In this document: piece after piece, positions 8,401-16,929 of the stretch | How the letters are laid out: every line of letters begins with the position of its first letter | Numbering within the stretch: position 1 is the first letter of the stretch | From: Herbaspirillum sp. meg3 | GTDB taxonomy: Bacteria > Pseudomonadota > Gammaproteobacteria > Burkholderiales > Burkholderiaceae_D | Assembly: GCF_002257565.1 (NCBI RefSeq) | Contig: NZ_CP022736.1 | Coordinates: 2,294,001-2,358,000 of the forward strand | DNA: 64,000 nucleotides | Direction: 5' to 3' | Notes under the pieces: model-generated | The model's database searches: none | What the model was told of the DNA's origin: nothing | The model's input: only the letters and a program-made list of their open reading frames with translations | Program-made: the position numbers and the translations under genes

Positions 8401-10809
8401 ATGACGACTTCTACTCTCACAGAACAAACGCAATTGCCTCTGTTGCCGTTGCGGGATGTTGTTGTCTTCCCGCATATGGTGATCCCTTTATTCGTCGGTC
8501 GTCCAAAGTCGATCAAGGCTTTGGAAGCTGCAATGGAGCAGGGCAAGAGCATCATGCTTGCCGCCCAGAAAGCCGCCGCCAAGGATGAGCCATCGGCAGA
8601 CGATATCTATGAAATCGGCTGCGTCGCCAATATCCTGCAAATGCTGAAATTGCCTGATGGCACTGTCAAAGTGCTGGTCGAAGGCGCACAGCGCGCGCGC
8701 ATCCATCACATCAGCGAACTGGATACCCATTTCGTTGCCGATTTGACACCGGTTGAATCTGAGCTGGGCGACGAAGCTGAAGTCGAGGCCATGCGTCGCA
8801 CCATCGTTCAGCAGTTCGACCAGTACGTCAAACTGAACAAAAAGATTCCGCCAGAGATCCTGAGCTCGTTGGCAGGCATCGATGATGCCGGCCGTCTGGC
8901 TGACACGATCGCTGCCCATTTGCCGCTCAAGCTTGAGCAAAAACAAGTCATCCTGGAAATCTTCAACGTCGCCAAGCGCCACGAGCATCTGCTCGGCCAA
9001 CTGGAAGGCGAACTGGACATCCTGCAGGTTGAAAAGCGCATCCGTGGCCGCGTCAAGCGCCAAATGGAAAAATCGCAGCGCGAGTACTACCTGAACGAAC
9101 AGGTCAAGGCCATCCAGAAGGAACTGGGCGAAGGCGAAGACGGCGCCGATCTGGAAGAGCTGGAGAAGAAGATCCTCTCTGCCAAGATGCCGAAGGAAGC
9201 GTTGGAAAAGGCGCAGTCCGAACTGAAGAAGCTCAAACTGATGTCGCCGATGTCCGCGGAAGCGACGGTCGTGCGTAACTACATCGACACCTTGGTCGGT
9301 TTGCCTTGGAAGAAAAAATCCAAGGTCAATAACGATCTGCCAAATGCTGAAAAAGTCCTTGAAGGCGACCATTACGGCCTCGACAAGGTCAAAGAACGCA
9401 TTTTGGAATACCTCGCCGTGCAACAACGCGTCGACAAGCTGAAAGCGCCGATTCTGTGCTTCGTTGGTCCTCCAGGTGTGGGTAAGACTTCGCTGGGCCA
9501 GTCGATCGCCCGTGCGACGAACCGCAAGTTCGTCCGTATGGCTCTGGGTGGTGTACGTGACGAGGCGGAGATCCGCGGTCACCGTCGTACTTACATTGGC
9601 TCCATGCCCGGCAAGATTTTGCAAAGCTTGGCCAAGGTTGGTGTGCGTAATCCACTGTTCCTGCTGGATGAGATCGACAAGCTCGGTATGGACTTCCGCG
9701 GCGATCCATCGTCCGCGTTGCTGGAAGTGCTGGATCCGGAACAGAACCACACATTCTCGGATCACTACATCGAAGTCGACTTCGATTTGTCGGACGTGAT
9801 GTTTGTGGCGACGTCGAACTCTTTCAATATTCCGCCGGCGCTGCTGGATCGGATGGAAGTGATTCGCTTGTCAGGTTATACCGAAGACGAAAAGACCAGC
9901 ATCGCGCAACGTTATTTGCTGCCGAAACAGATCAAGAACAACGGTCTGAAAGAAGGCGAAATCAGCGTGGCTGAATCGGCGATCCGCGACATCATTCGCT
10001 ACTACACCCGTGAAGCCGGCGTACGTTCGCTGGAACGCGAAGTGTCCAAGATCTGCCGCAAAGTCGTGAAGATGCTGCTGTTGAAGAAACAGGAAAAGAA
10101 GGTCACTGTCACCTCGCGCAATCTGGATAAATTCCTTGGCGTGCGGCGTTTCGATTTCGGCATCGCCGAAAAAGAAAATCAGGTCGGCCAGGTGGTTGGT
10201 TTGGCATGGACAGAAGTGGGCGGCGATCTGCTGACCATCGAAGCCGTGACAATGCCAGGCAAGGGCGGCGTGATTCGCACCGGTACCTTGGGCGATGTGA
10301 TGAAGGAATCGATCGAAGCAGCACGCACGGTTGTGCGTAGCCGCGCGGACAAGCTCGGCATCAAGAGCGATGTGTTCGAAAAACGTGACATCCATATTCA
10401 CGTCCCTGAAGGCGCCACCCCGAAGGATGGTCCTTCGGCAGGTATTGCGATGACGACGGCAATGGTATCGGTCTTTACCGGTATTCCAGTGCGTGCTGAC
10501 GTTGCGATGACCGGTGAGATTACCCTGCGTGGCGAGGTTTTGCCAATCGGCGGCTTGAAGGAAAAACTGCTGGCAGCGCATCGCGGCGGTATCAAGACGG
10601 TTCTGATCCCTGAGCAAAATGTCAAGGATCTGACCGAGATTCCCGACAACGTGAAAAACAAGTTGGAAATCGTGCCGGTACGTTGGATCGACAAGGTGCT
10701 GGAAATTGCTCTGGAGCGTCAGCCCACCCCTTTGGTTGAAGACGAAGCGGTTGTCGCAGCGGTGACACCCAAAGAAGAATCGACAGATCCCAGCGTCGTG
10801 AAGCATTGA
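8401..10809 (+). CDS. lon: ATP-dependent protease La (Lon)
   Basis: A cytosolic AAA+ serine protease of 802 residues. The LON substrate-binding domain starts at LPLLPLRDVVVFPHM. A coiled-coil region follows, then Walker A GPPGVGKT at 356-363. The C-terminal protease domain has the Ser-Lys dyad: Ser679 in DGPSAG and Lys722 in GGLKEKL, the same numbering as E. coli Lon. I chose the ATG at 8401; an in-frame TTG 15 bases upstream is less likely. It is followed by a double hairpin terminator and hupB, the classical order. Confidence 0.98.
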   Translation: MTTSTLTEQTQLPLLPLRDVVVFPHMVIPLFVGRPKSIKALEAAMEQGKSIMLAAQKAAAKDEPSADDIYEIGCVANILQMLKLPDGTVKVLVEGAQRARIHHISELDTHFVADLTPVESELGDEAEVEAMRRTIVQQFDQYVKLNKKIPPEILSSLAGIDDAGRLADTIAAHLPLKLEQKQVILEIFNVAKRHEHLLGQLEGELDILQVEKRIRGRVKRQMEKSQREYYLNEQVKAIQKELGEGEDGADLEELEKKILSAKMPKEALEKAQSELKKLKLMSPMSAEATVVRNYIDTLVGLPWKKKSKVNNDLPNAEKVLEGDHYGLDKVKERILEYLAVQQRVDKLKAPILCFVGPPGVGKTSLGQSIARATNRKFVRMALGGVRDEAEIRGHRRTYIGSMPGKILQSLAKVGVRNPLFLLDEIDKLGMDFRGDPSSALLEVLDPEQNHTFSDHYIEVDFDLSDVMFVATSNSFNIPPALLDRMEVIRLSGYTEDEKTSIAQRYLLPKQIKNNGLKEGEISVAESAIRDIIRYYTREAGVRSLEREVSKICRKVVKMLLLKKQEKKVTVTSRNLDKFLGVRRFDFGIAEKENQVGQVVGLAWTEVGGDLLTIEAVTMPGKGGVIRTGTLGDVMKESIEAARTVVRSRADKLGIKSDVFEKRDIHIHVPEGATPKDGPSAGIAMTTAMVSVFTGIPVRADVAMTGEITLRGEVLPIGGLKEKLLAAHRGGIKTVLIPEQNVKDLTEIPDNVKNKLEIVPVRWIDKVLEIALERQPTPLVEDEAVVAAVTPKEESTDPSVVKH

Positions 10810-10817
10810 TGAGCTTA

Positions 10818-10882
10818 TTGCCCGACAAGTCTCAGGATTGGTCGGGCAAGATAAAAAAGCGCTCTTCGGGGCGCTTTTTTTA
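10818..10882 (+). terminator. Tandem hairpins terminating lon
   Basis: TTGCCCGAC pairs with GTCGGGCAA (10818-10849). Directly after it AAAAGCGC pairs with GCGCTTTT (10855-10878), followed by more T. The second hairpin is a textbook intrinsic terminator. Confidence 0.88.
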
Positions 10883-10962
10883 TGCTGTTGGCAAAAAAAT
10901 AAAACGTTTTACGTATTTGCTAAAAGGGACATTTCGGGCAGTTTGATTTGGCTGTAAACCGC

Positions 10963-10991
10963 TTGACACAAGGGTTTGCGGCTTGTTTAAT
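10963..10991 (+). promoter_or_regulatory. Strong sigma-70 promoter of hupB
   Basis: A perfect TTGACA (10963-10968), 17-base spacer and TTTAAT (10986-10991). This leaves a leader of about 95 bases before the GTG start of hupB, as expected for an abundant nucleoid protein. Confidence 0.75.
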
Positions 10992-11092
10992 ACCTTCTGC
11001 AGATTTTTCTGCATTGCGTGTGATGAGCGTCTTGCGTCATTCACAGAGGAAGACGCCGTTGCGAAATCCAATCTTTGTCTAAAGGGGCGTAA

Positions 11093-11365
11093 GTGAACAA
11101 AACCGAATTGATCGATCACATTGCCAAGTCTGCGGATATTTCCAAAGCCGCGTCGGCGCGTGCGCTGGATGCTGTCATTGGCGCAGTAAAAACCACACTG
11201 AAAAAGAACGGCAGCGTTACGCTGGTAGGTTTCGGCACATTTTCCGTCGGCAAGCGCGCGGCTCGTACAGGTCGAAATCCACGCACCGGTGCAGCGATTA
11301 AAATCAAGGCAGCGAAGGTACCTAAATTTAAACCTGGCAAAGCTTTGAAAGATGCGCTAAACTAG
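11093..11365 (+). CDS. hupB: DNA-binding protein HU-beta
   Basis: A 90-residue HU-family nucleoid protein. It starts (M)NKTELIDHIA and has the DNA-binding arm signature GFGTFSVGKRAARTGRNPRTG followed by KIKAAKVPKFKPGKALK. It bends and compacts DNA as a dimer. The start codon is GTG with AAAGGGG upstream. It is preceded by lon and followed by tRNA-Val and tRNA-Asp. In E. coli and many proteobacteria ppiD comes next, but here ppiD is about 22 kb away. Confidence 0.97.
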   Translation: MNKTELIDHIAKSADISKAASARALDAVIGAVKTTLKKNGSVTLVGFGTFSVGKRAARTGRNPRTGAAIKIKAAKVPKFKPGKALKDALN

Positions 11366-11414
11366 CGGTCTTTCGTCATTGACAGATGGCGAGTGATTGT
11401 TTGAGCTTAGGTGC

Positions 11415-11490
11415 GGGTGCTTAGCTCAGTTGGTAGAGCAGCGCCCTTACAAGGCGCGGGTCGGGAGTTCGAGCCTCTCAGCACCCACCA
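11415..11490 (+). tRNA. tRNA-Val (anticodon TAC)
   Basis: A 76-base tRNA with encoded CCA: acceptor GGGTGCT/AGCACCC, D-arm TAGCTCAGTTGGTAGAGCA, anticodon loop CTTACAA giving TAC, and T-arm GAGTTCGAGCCTC. Confidence 0.97.
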
Positions 11491-11516
11491 GAACTCAAAC
11501 GGTCTGCATTAGTTTA

Positions 11517-11593
11517 GGAGTGGTAGTTCAGTTGGTTAGAATACCGGCCTGTCACGCCGGGGGTCGCGGGTTCGAGCCCCGTCCACTCCGCCA
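11517..11593 (+). tRNA. tRNA-Asp (anticodon GTC)
   Basis: A 77-base tRNA with encoded CCA: acceptor GGAGTGG/CCACTCC, D-arm AGTTCAGTTGGTTAGAAT, anticodon loop CTGTCAC giving GTC, and T-arm GCGGGTTCGAGCCCCGT. It lies 26 bases after tRNA-Val and is probably in the same transcript. Confidence 0.97.
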
Positions 11594-11600
11594 AAATACA

Positions 11601-11633
11601 AAAACCTGCTTAGGAAACTGAGCAGGTTTTTTT
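11601..11633 (+). terminator. Terminator of the tRNA-Val/tRNA-Asp unit
   Basis: AAAACCTGCT pairs with AGCAGGTTTT around TAGGAAACTG and is followed by TTTG. Confidence 0.9.
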
Positions 11634-11914
11634 GTTTGTATTTTTACTTATGCCCGATAGGGCATGTTCATTCTCGGAGCGGCGATAGCCGCTTGTCCGG
11701 TTCTCGGCGGAGTTCGAAGGGATGCGCTTGCAAGTGCGTCGGCGGCCTCACATAAGTCGTTGGGCCTTCTGTCCATTTAAATCAAATTACAAAAGCTGAT
11801 CGACGTTCGCCGTTTCTATGGACATCGTCAGCGTCGCGTTTCACCAGGGTATTGAACCGCCTGCGCCTCGAAGCCATCGGATTTCTGATTCCGCAGGAAC
11901 ATCAATCACGCAAC
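11634..11914. other. Intergenic region at the boundary of the pilus locus
   Basis: I see no gene. Two small hairpins with GATA loops stand close together: ATGCCC-GATA-GGGCAT (11650-11665) and GCGGC-GATA-GCCGC (11679-11692). The pilus transcript from the minus strand must end in this stretch, but no clear intrinsic terminator is visible. Confidence 0.4.
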
Positions 11915-12415
11915 TTAGTAAGTCAGGGTAACCGTCACTGTGTCGGTATAGACACCGGCCAGAGGAGTCTGGCTGCCGGCAATACGACCATAGACGGTGA
12001 GGTTCTGGATCAGGCCGTTGCCGGTGCCGGCTTGTGTATCGGTACCGATAGTCGAACCCCAGTTATTGGTGTAACCGGAATCGCGATACAGCGCGTAATT
12101 CAGTGTGCCGCCCAGCGAACCGCTCAGTTTGCGGACTGTGGTGGTAGCGCCGGTGCCGGCACCGGCATCCAGGCCGATAGTGTAAGAAGTGCCGTTGGTG
12201 CACAGAACAGCTACGTTACCTGTTTGATCAACTTGCGAGCTGGTGTAGTTGCCGAAGGCGATGGTCGAACCAACCACGGTGCAGGATGCCAGCACGGTTG
12301 CTGTATTGATCAGCGAACCCGTTGCTGTGGAAGACGCAAAGACCGGAGCGCTGGAAGCCAGCAGGATAGCGGCGGTTGCGACACTGATAACGCGGTTTTT
12401 GTTGGATGTGAGCAT
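11915..12415 (-). CDS. Spore coat U (SCPU) domain pilin, paralogue 3
   Basis: A 166-residue SCPU-domain pilin of an archaic chaperone-usher pilus. The signal peptide runs from MLTSNKNRVISVATAAILLA to VFA. The mature part has the typical two Cys (LASCTVVG, VLCTNG) that should form the pilin disulfide and ends in TVTLTY, the terminal strand recognised by the chaperone. GGAGA lies 7 bases before the ATG at 12415. The mature region differs from that of the pilin at 13429-13926 at only 4 of 126 residues. It has its own promoter with two inverted-repeat boxes. Confidence 0.88.
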   Translation of the reverse strand: MLTSNKNRVISVATAAILLASSAPVFASSTATGSLINTATVLASCTVVGSTIAFGNYTSSQVDQTGNVAVLCTNGTSYTIGLDAGAGTGATTTVRKLSGSLGGTLNYALYRDSGYTNNWGSTIGTDTQAGTGNGLIQNLTVYGRIAGSQTPLAGVYTDTVTVTLTY

Positions 12416-12492
12416 GGCGATTTCTCCTGGATGACCGTTTTTGTATCCTCGTCCCATTACGAGGATTTCCAATTCGGTGGGCACAGGTGAAC

Positions 12493-12567
12493 TTTATATT
12501 TCTGATGCCTTCGCCAGAATCAGGAGATTCCTCAATGTGATGTTATTTGCTTAAGGAATTTCCCTAG
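12493..12567 (-). promoter_or_regulatory. Pilin promoter with two activator-like boxes
   Basis: On the minus strand a -10 TATAAA (12493-12498) has no good -35 (GATTCT). Inverted-repeat box A TCAGGAGATTCCTCAA (12520-12535) is centred near -41 and box B TTAAGGAATTTCCCTAG (12551-12567) near -73, 32 bases (three helical turns) apart. The same layout occurs upstream of the pilin at 13926. The -41 position fits class II transcription activation. The binding protein is unknown. Confidence 0.55.
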
Positions 12568-12702
12568 ACAGGCAAAAACAGACGCGTGATTGCAGCCGGA
12601 TTGGCCGTGGGGTGAGGATATTGGCAGCGATTGCTACCCGATTTCGAGAGGGGGATGTTGGAGTGAAGCGCGTCAGTATGAGGCAATAGGCGACAGTAAG
12701 CC

Positions 12703-13203
12703 TTAGTAGGTGAGTGTAATGGTCACCGTGTCGGTATAAGTGCCCGTTTGTGGTGTTTGCCCACTAGGGATCCGGCCATAGACGGTTAAATTTTGTACGA
12801 TGCCGTTGCCATTGCCGGCTTGTGTATCGGTACCGATAGTCGATCCCCAATTGCTGGTGCGTGCTGCGTCCCGATACAAGGTGTAGTTCAACGTGCCTCC
12901 CGAAGAGCCTGTCAGCTTGCGCACCGCGGTCGTGGCACCGGTACCGGCTCCAGCGTCCAGTCCGATCGAATAAGAAATGCCGTTGGTGCACACCACTGCA
13001 ATGGTGCCGCTTTGATCGACCTGCGTTGATGAGTAGGTGCCGAATGCAATGGCCGAACCGACAATCGTGCAGGTGGCGAGCACAGCCGCCGACGAATTCA
13101 CGCCGCTGGTGCTATTGGCATGCGCGGCCATGTGCATACCCGCCGTTGCGATGGTGATAGCCGCAGCGGCGCAACAAATGCGATGTTTTCGTACAAAGAA
13201 CAT
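12703..13203 (-). CDS. SCPU domain pilin, paralogue 2
   Basis: A 166-residue secreted pilin of the spore coat U family. The signal peptide, MFFVRKHRICCAAAAITIAT..AHA, is longer and Cys-containing. The two structural cysteines (LATCTIVG, VVCTNG) and the terminal strand TVTITLTY are kept. AAGGAGAG sits upstream of the ATG at 13203. It is clearly more diverged from its two neighbours than they are from each other. Its upstream region keeps only part of their conserved element (GGGTACAAGCGAAC) and has lost the TATAAA, so it may depend on read-through from the upstream pilin gene. Confidence 0.86.
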   Translation of the reverse strand: MFFVRKHRICCAAAAITIATAGMHMAAHANSTSGVNSSAAVLATCTIVGSAIAFGTYSSTQVDQSGTIAVVCTNGISYSIGLDAGAGTGATTAVRKLTGSSGGTLNYTLYRDAARTSNWGSTIGTDTQAGNGNGIVQNLTVYGRIPSGQTPQTGTYTDTVTITLTY

Positions 13204-13428
13204 TGTTCTCTCCTTACCCCGACCCTGCGTTTTGGTCTTATGAACAGTATCCATACAGCGGCGGGTACAAGCGAACTTCTGGTGAGCCTGAGGTAATACT
13301 TAACGGCTTCTCAAGGAGCAGGAAGAGCAGATGCCGGTGGCAGTCGCCTGGATCTTTTCTACCCGCAAGACCGGCATCATTGAGCTGCTGTAAAGGCAAA
13401 AGCGGGCTCAGTCGATACCGGAAGGAAA

Positions 13429-13926
13429 CTAGTAGGTCAGTGTGACGGTCACTGTGTCCGTATAGACGCCGGCCAGTGGAGTTTGGCTGGCTGCAATACG
13501 GCCGTAGACGGTCAGGTTCTGAACCAGGCCGTTGCCGGTACCTGCTTGCGTATCGGTGCCGATGGTCGAGCCCCAGTTATTGGTGCGGCCGGAATCACGA
13601 TACAGTGCGTAATTCAATGTGCCGCCGAGCGAGCCGGTCAGTTTGCGGACAGTGGTCGTGGCGCCGGTGCCGGCACCTGCATCCAGACCGATGGTGTAAG
13701 AAGTGCCGTTGGTGCACAGAACCGCAACGTTGCCGGTTTGGTCAACTTGCGAGCTGGTGTAGTTGCCGAAGGCGATGGTCGAACCAACCACCGTGCAAGA
13801 TGCCAGCACGGTTGCGGTGACGACCAGCGAACCGCTCGACGTAGCAGCGAAAGCCGGCGCGCCGGAAACCAGCATGGCAGCAGCGAGGGTGGCACAGACA
13901 ACACGATTTTTTTTGATGGTGAACAT
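13429..13926 (-). CDS. SCPU domain pilin, paralogue 1
   Basis: A 165-residue SCPU pilin with signal peptide MFTIKKNRVVCATLAAAMLV..AFA. Cys residues in LASCTVVG and VLCTNG and the terminal TVTVTLTY match the family. GGAGAG precedes the ATG at 13926. The mature domain is almost the same as that of the gene at 11915-12415 (4 of 126 residues differ), while their DNA differs at many third codon positions. This suggests an older duplication held under selection or patchy gene conversion. It has its own promoter with paired boxes. Confidence 0.88.
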   Translation of the reverse strand: MFTIKKNRVVCATLAAAMLVSGAPAFAATSSGSLVVTATVLASCTVVGSTIAFGNYTSSQVDQTGNVAVLCTNGTSYTIGLDAGAGTGATTTVRKLTGSLGGTLNYALYRDSGRTNNWGSTIGTDTQAGTGNGLVQNLTVYGRIAASQTPLAGVYTDTVTVTLTY

Positions 13927-14003
13927 AGCAATCTCTCCTGGATTCGGTGGTTCTGTTTCTTGTCCCATTACAAGAATGTCGAACTCGCCGGGTACAGGTG
14001 AAC

Positions 14004-14078
14004 TTTATATTTTTGACACCTCTCACAAAATCAGGGGAATCCCTACAAGAGCTTCCAACACATCAGGAAATTCCTTAG
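14004..14078 (-). promoter_or_regulatory. Pilin promoter with two activator-like boxes
   Basis: A -10 TATAAA (14004-14009 on the minus strand) with a poor -35 (GATTTT). Box A TCAGGGGAATCCCTA (14031-14045) is centred near -41 and box B TCAGGAAATTCCTTAG (14063-14078) near -73. Order, orientation and spacing match those upstream of the pilin at 12415, although the sequence between the elements has diverged. Confidence 0.55.
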
Positions 14079-14147
14079 CAGTTACGAAAACAACGTAATT
14101 TTCGCGGAATACACTCTCGCGGCGGATAGCCGACAGCTCCGCAAGCC

Positions 14148-14630
14148 TTAGTACGTCACCAGAATCGTCAGCGTATCCGTGTACGCGCCTGCATAGACGT
14201 TCTGCAGTGCCGTGATGCGTCCATAAGCGGTGTAATTAGTCGTGACTGGGACTAGCACGGACAGCAGATAACCGCCGACGTTATAGCTGCTGCTACTGGT
14301 GCCGTCACCCCATACGATGGTGCGCGCGGCGTCCATGTAGATCTGATAGCTCAGTTGTGACCCGGAGGTATTCATCTTGCGCGCGCCGATGCTGCCGCTC
14401 GATCCGCCGTTTAGCTTCACGGTATAGGCGACCAGCAAGGCGACTGTGGCCTGACAGACAACCGTAATGGTGCCGGTGGTTTCGCTTGGCAATGCGCTCT
14501 TCGGATCATAAATACCAAACGCAACCGGGAGCGAAGAGGCGGTGCAGGCTTGTGCCTGTGCATTTCCAATGCCGCAGAGACTGGCAAGCAGCAGAGTGGC
14601 AACCTGAAGCAGAGAGCGTATGTTCTTCAT
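14148..14630 (-). CDS. SCPU domain protein, candidate pilus tip or minor subunit
   Basis: A 160-residue single-domain SCPU protein with signal peptide MKNIRSLLQVATLLLASLCG..AQA. It is much more diverged than the tandem pilins: Cys in QACTASS and VVCQAT, an inserted GDGTSSSSYNVGGY stretch near 108-121, and a C-terminal TLTILVTY. It starts 1 base beyond the usher stop, so it belongs to the pilin-chaperone-usher operon at the place where csuE (tip adhesin) lies in Csu operons. CsuE is typically about twice as long with two domains, so this would be a reduced tip or a minor subunit. Confidence 0.82.
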   Translation of the reverse strand: MKNIRSLLQVATLLLASLCGIGNAQAQACTASSLPVAFGIYDPKSALPSETTGTITVVCQATVALLVAYTVKLNGGSSGSIGARKMNTSGSQLSYQIYMDAARTIVWGDGTSSSSYNVGGYLLSVLVPVTTNYTAYGRITALQNVYAGAYTDTLTILVTY

Positions 14631-14631
14631 A

Positions 14632-16929
14632 TCAGTGACACTCCAATGTGCTGCTGCTCATGCCGCCATCCAGATTGCGGTCAGGGATCAACACCGCCTG
14701 GCAAGTTTCTCCGGACGGCATGAGGATATCGAGCGTATTGACGGCGCCAAGCTCGGACAAATAGGCGGCGCCTTCATAGCCAACCGGTGCTTGCTGGCCG
14801 TTTTCGCGAATCTTGACGCTGGAGCCGACCGGGACGAAGTCACCGTTGGACATCTTGAGAACCAGGTTCACATCAGAAGTCCGTTTAGTCTTGAAGTTGA
14901 TGACCACACCAGAGCGGTCACGTGGTTTGACGTACTGCTCGTTCTGATCCATTTGCAGTGTCAGAGGCAAATCCAGCACGTCGACTGATATCTTGTTCAC
15001 GTCATAGGCGCGCAAGTCAGTCAGCAGGAGCTGGCCGCTGCCATCGGTTTTGCCGGCATAGCGGTTCTCGGTGTAGATGCCGACATTCCTGGCGCCTTCC
15101 GTATTGACGACGGCAAAGCTGTCGTCGACCCAATTCGACATGAACAGGGAGTTATCCATCCATGCCACCGCACCGCGAACGCCGGCGCGTTGGCTGGTCG
15201 TGTTGTTGCTTTGCGCCACGGTATAGCTGGCGCGGCCTTTGGTGCCCTTGTAATCGACTTCGCCGTAGCGTTGCTTGTAGGAGCCTTCGGATGTCTGCAG
15301 TTGCCAGCCGATGTCGCCCGGAGAGATCGTCGGGCGGCTGGCTTGCACGGAGGTTGTCTTCATACCGTTGTTGTTGTTCACGCTCACGCCGCCCGCGCTG
15401 TTGTCCCCAAACGGCATGATCAGGCCGATTGATGCGCCGTAACCGCCATTACGAAAATCCCGGAAGCCGGTCACATAAAGATTGGCGCCGCGCGACACCG
15501 ATTTGAAATAAGAAACGGTGACGCTCTCGCTGTTGCTGATCCCGATGTTGCCTAAGGTGGAGATGATCACTGGGCTTTTTACCAAGGTATATGCCAGGCT
15601 GACCGAGCCAAACGAGCCCAGATTGAGACCGAGCGTCCCAATGGTGGATGAGCGTGATACCGGCGATCCTTCCATGGCACCGATATCGCGGTAGTTTGGC
15701 CCCGATAGCGTGCGCATCAGCGACATGCTGAACAGGCTGGTACTGCGCTCGAAGCCCACTGCCAGTTGCTGGTCAGTGCCGGCATCCGAGTTGCTGCCGG
15801 ATACCGCGCCGGTCAACACACCGAAGTTGTCGATGTTATAGACCAGCCCACCGCCGGCCAGCGTCATGCCCCGCATTGCTTCAGCATGCGTCTCCAGCGT
15901 CAGCATCTTGCTGAAGCCGTGGCGCGCAGTCCCTGCGACGGCAAACTCGCCATAATTGTTGCTGCGCAATCCGTAATTTCGCCGCACGAAACCGCCTTCG
16001 GCCGTGTAAGAAGACAGATTCTCTGCCAGCAGTTTGTCCGTGGCGTAGAACGGTATGGTGCGGAATGTCTGGCGTCCCAGCTCGTCCGTGACGGCCACGG
16101 CAATCTGGCCTGCGCCGGTGGCGATCGGCGCCTGCCGGATTTCAAACGGCCCCGGTGGCACCGGTTGAGAAAGCTGGCGTACGCCATTGACGAACAGATC
16201 GACAGTCGAGGGCACAACCGCTTCGCCCCCCAGGCTGGGTGTCGGGTACTTGATCAGATCGGGGCGCAATGAAAAGTCGGTGCCGAACTGTGCGCCGCCA
16301 AATCGCACTGGTCGTGTCCACGACAGGCCGCTGGTGATGAAGTCACCGACCCGATAGCGAATCAGCTCACGTGGGTTCGAATAGGTATAGGTGGTGTCGA
16401 GCCGTGCTGACTTCGCCGGGCTGCCTGCAAAGTAGGCCAGACCGGTCGAACTGAATACGCTACTACCGGAAAAATAACGGCCGTCAAAGTAACCACCCAG
16501 ACTATGTACGCCTTCACTCGTGGTTGCCAGCAAGTCGTAATTCAGCAACGCACCACGCGCGTTCTCGGTCAATGGCACGTTATCGGCCGACTTGCCTGAT
16601 GTTGCAATATCGGTGGTGTTCAGAAAATTCATGGGTACTTCCATGTCGATTTTCAACGCCGTCGGATTCAGGTCGATCTTGCTGGTGACGCCGGATATCG
16701 GCACCAGCTCATCCTCTTTTCCCGGCACCTTGATGCCCAGGCTGCGCAGTTCACCTGCGGTAGCGAACAAGCCATCCTGGCGTTTGGTGAATTGTCCGAC
16801 CAGTTCGGTCGTCCTGCCGTTGATGGATACTTCCAGCAACAAAGTTTCCGCGGAATCCTGAGCCGCGCCATACGCATAAGCGCTGACGGTAAAGGCGAGC
16901 AAGCCGATCCATGTTGCGGGTCTTATCAA
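14632..16929 (-). CDS. Archaic chaperone-usher pilus outer membrane usher (CsuD-like)
   Basis: A 765-residue usher that would form the outer-membrane pore and assembly platform for SCPU pilins. After the signal peptide, the N-terminal periplasmic domain (about 25-110, LLLEVSINGRTTELVGQF) is followed by the beta-barrel with many short strands. The plug region includes GEAVVPSTVDLFVNGVRQ near 235-250, and the C-terminal domain ends LDGGMSSSTLECH. The best start is TTG at 16929; its TTGA overlaps the chaperone stop codon, which suggests translational coupling. No in-frame ATG lies nearby. Confidence 0.92.
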   Translation of the reverse strand: MIRPATWIGLLAFTVSAYAYGAAQDSAETLLLEVSINGRTTELVGQFTKRQDGLFATAGELRSLGIKVPGKEDELVPISGVTSKIDLNPTALKIDMEVPMNFLNTTDIATSGKSADNVPLTENARGALLNYDLLATTSEGVHSLGGYFDGRYFSGSSVFSSTGLAYFAGSPAKSARLDTTYTYSNPRELIRYRVGDFITSGLSWTRPVRFGGAQFGTDFSLRPDLIKYPTPSLGGEAVVPSTVDLFVNGVRQLSQPVPPGPFEIRQAPIATGAGQIAVAVTDELGRQTFRTIPFYATDKLLAENLSSYTAEGGFVRRNYGLRSNNYGEFAVAGTARHGFSKMLTLETHAEAMRGMTLAGGGLVYNIDNFGVLTGAVSGSNSDAGTDQQLAVGFERSTSLFSMSLMRTLSGPNYRDIGAMEGSPVSRSSTIGTLGLNLGSFGSVSLAYTLVKSPVIISTLGNIGISNSESVTVSYFKSVSRGANLYVTGFRDFRNGGYGASIGLIMPFGDNSAGGVSVNNNNGMKTTSVQASRPTISPGDIGWQLQTSEGSYKQRYGEVDYKGTKGRASYTVAQSNNTTSQRAGVRGAVAWMDNSLFMSNWVDDSFAVVNTEGARNVGIYTENRYAGKTDGSGQLLLTDLRAYDVNKISVDVLDLPLTLQMDQNEQYVKPRDRSGVVINFKTKRTSDVNLVLKMSNGDFVPVGSSVKIRENGQQAPVGYEGAAYLSELGAVNTLDILMPSGETCQAVLIPDRNLDGGMSSSTLECH

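Noticed and set aside
13204..13428. Third copy of the paired boxes upstream of the middle pilin
   Set aside because: Only the GGGTACAAGCGAAC part is similar; the TATAAA is missing and no clear inverted repeats stand at -41 or -73.
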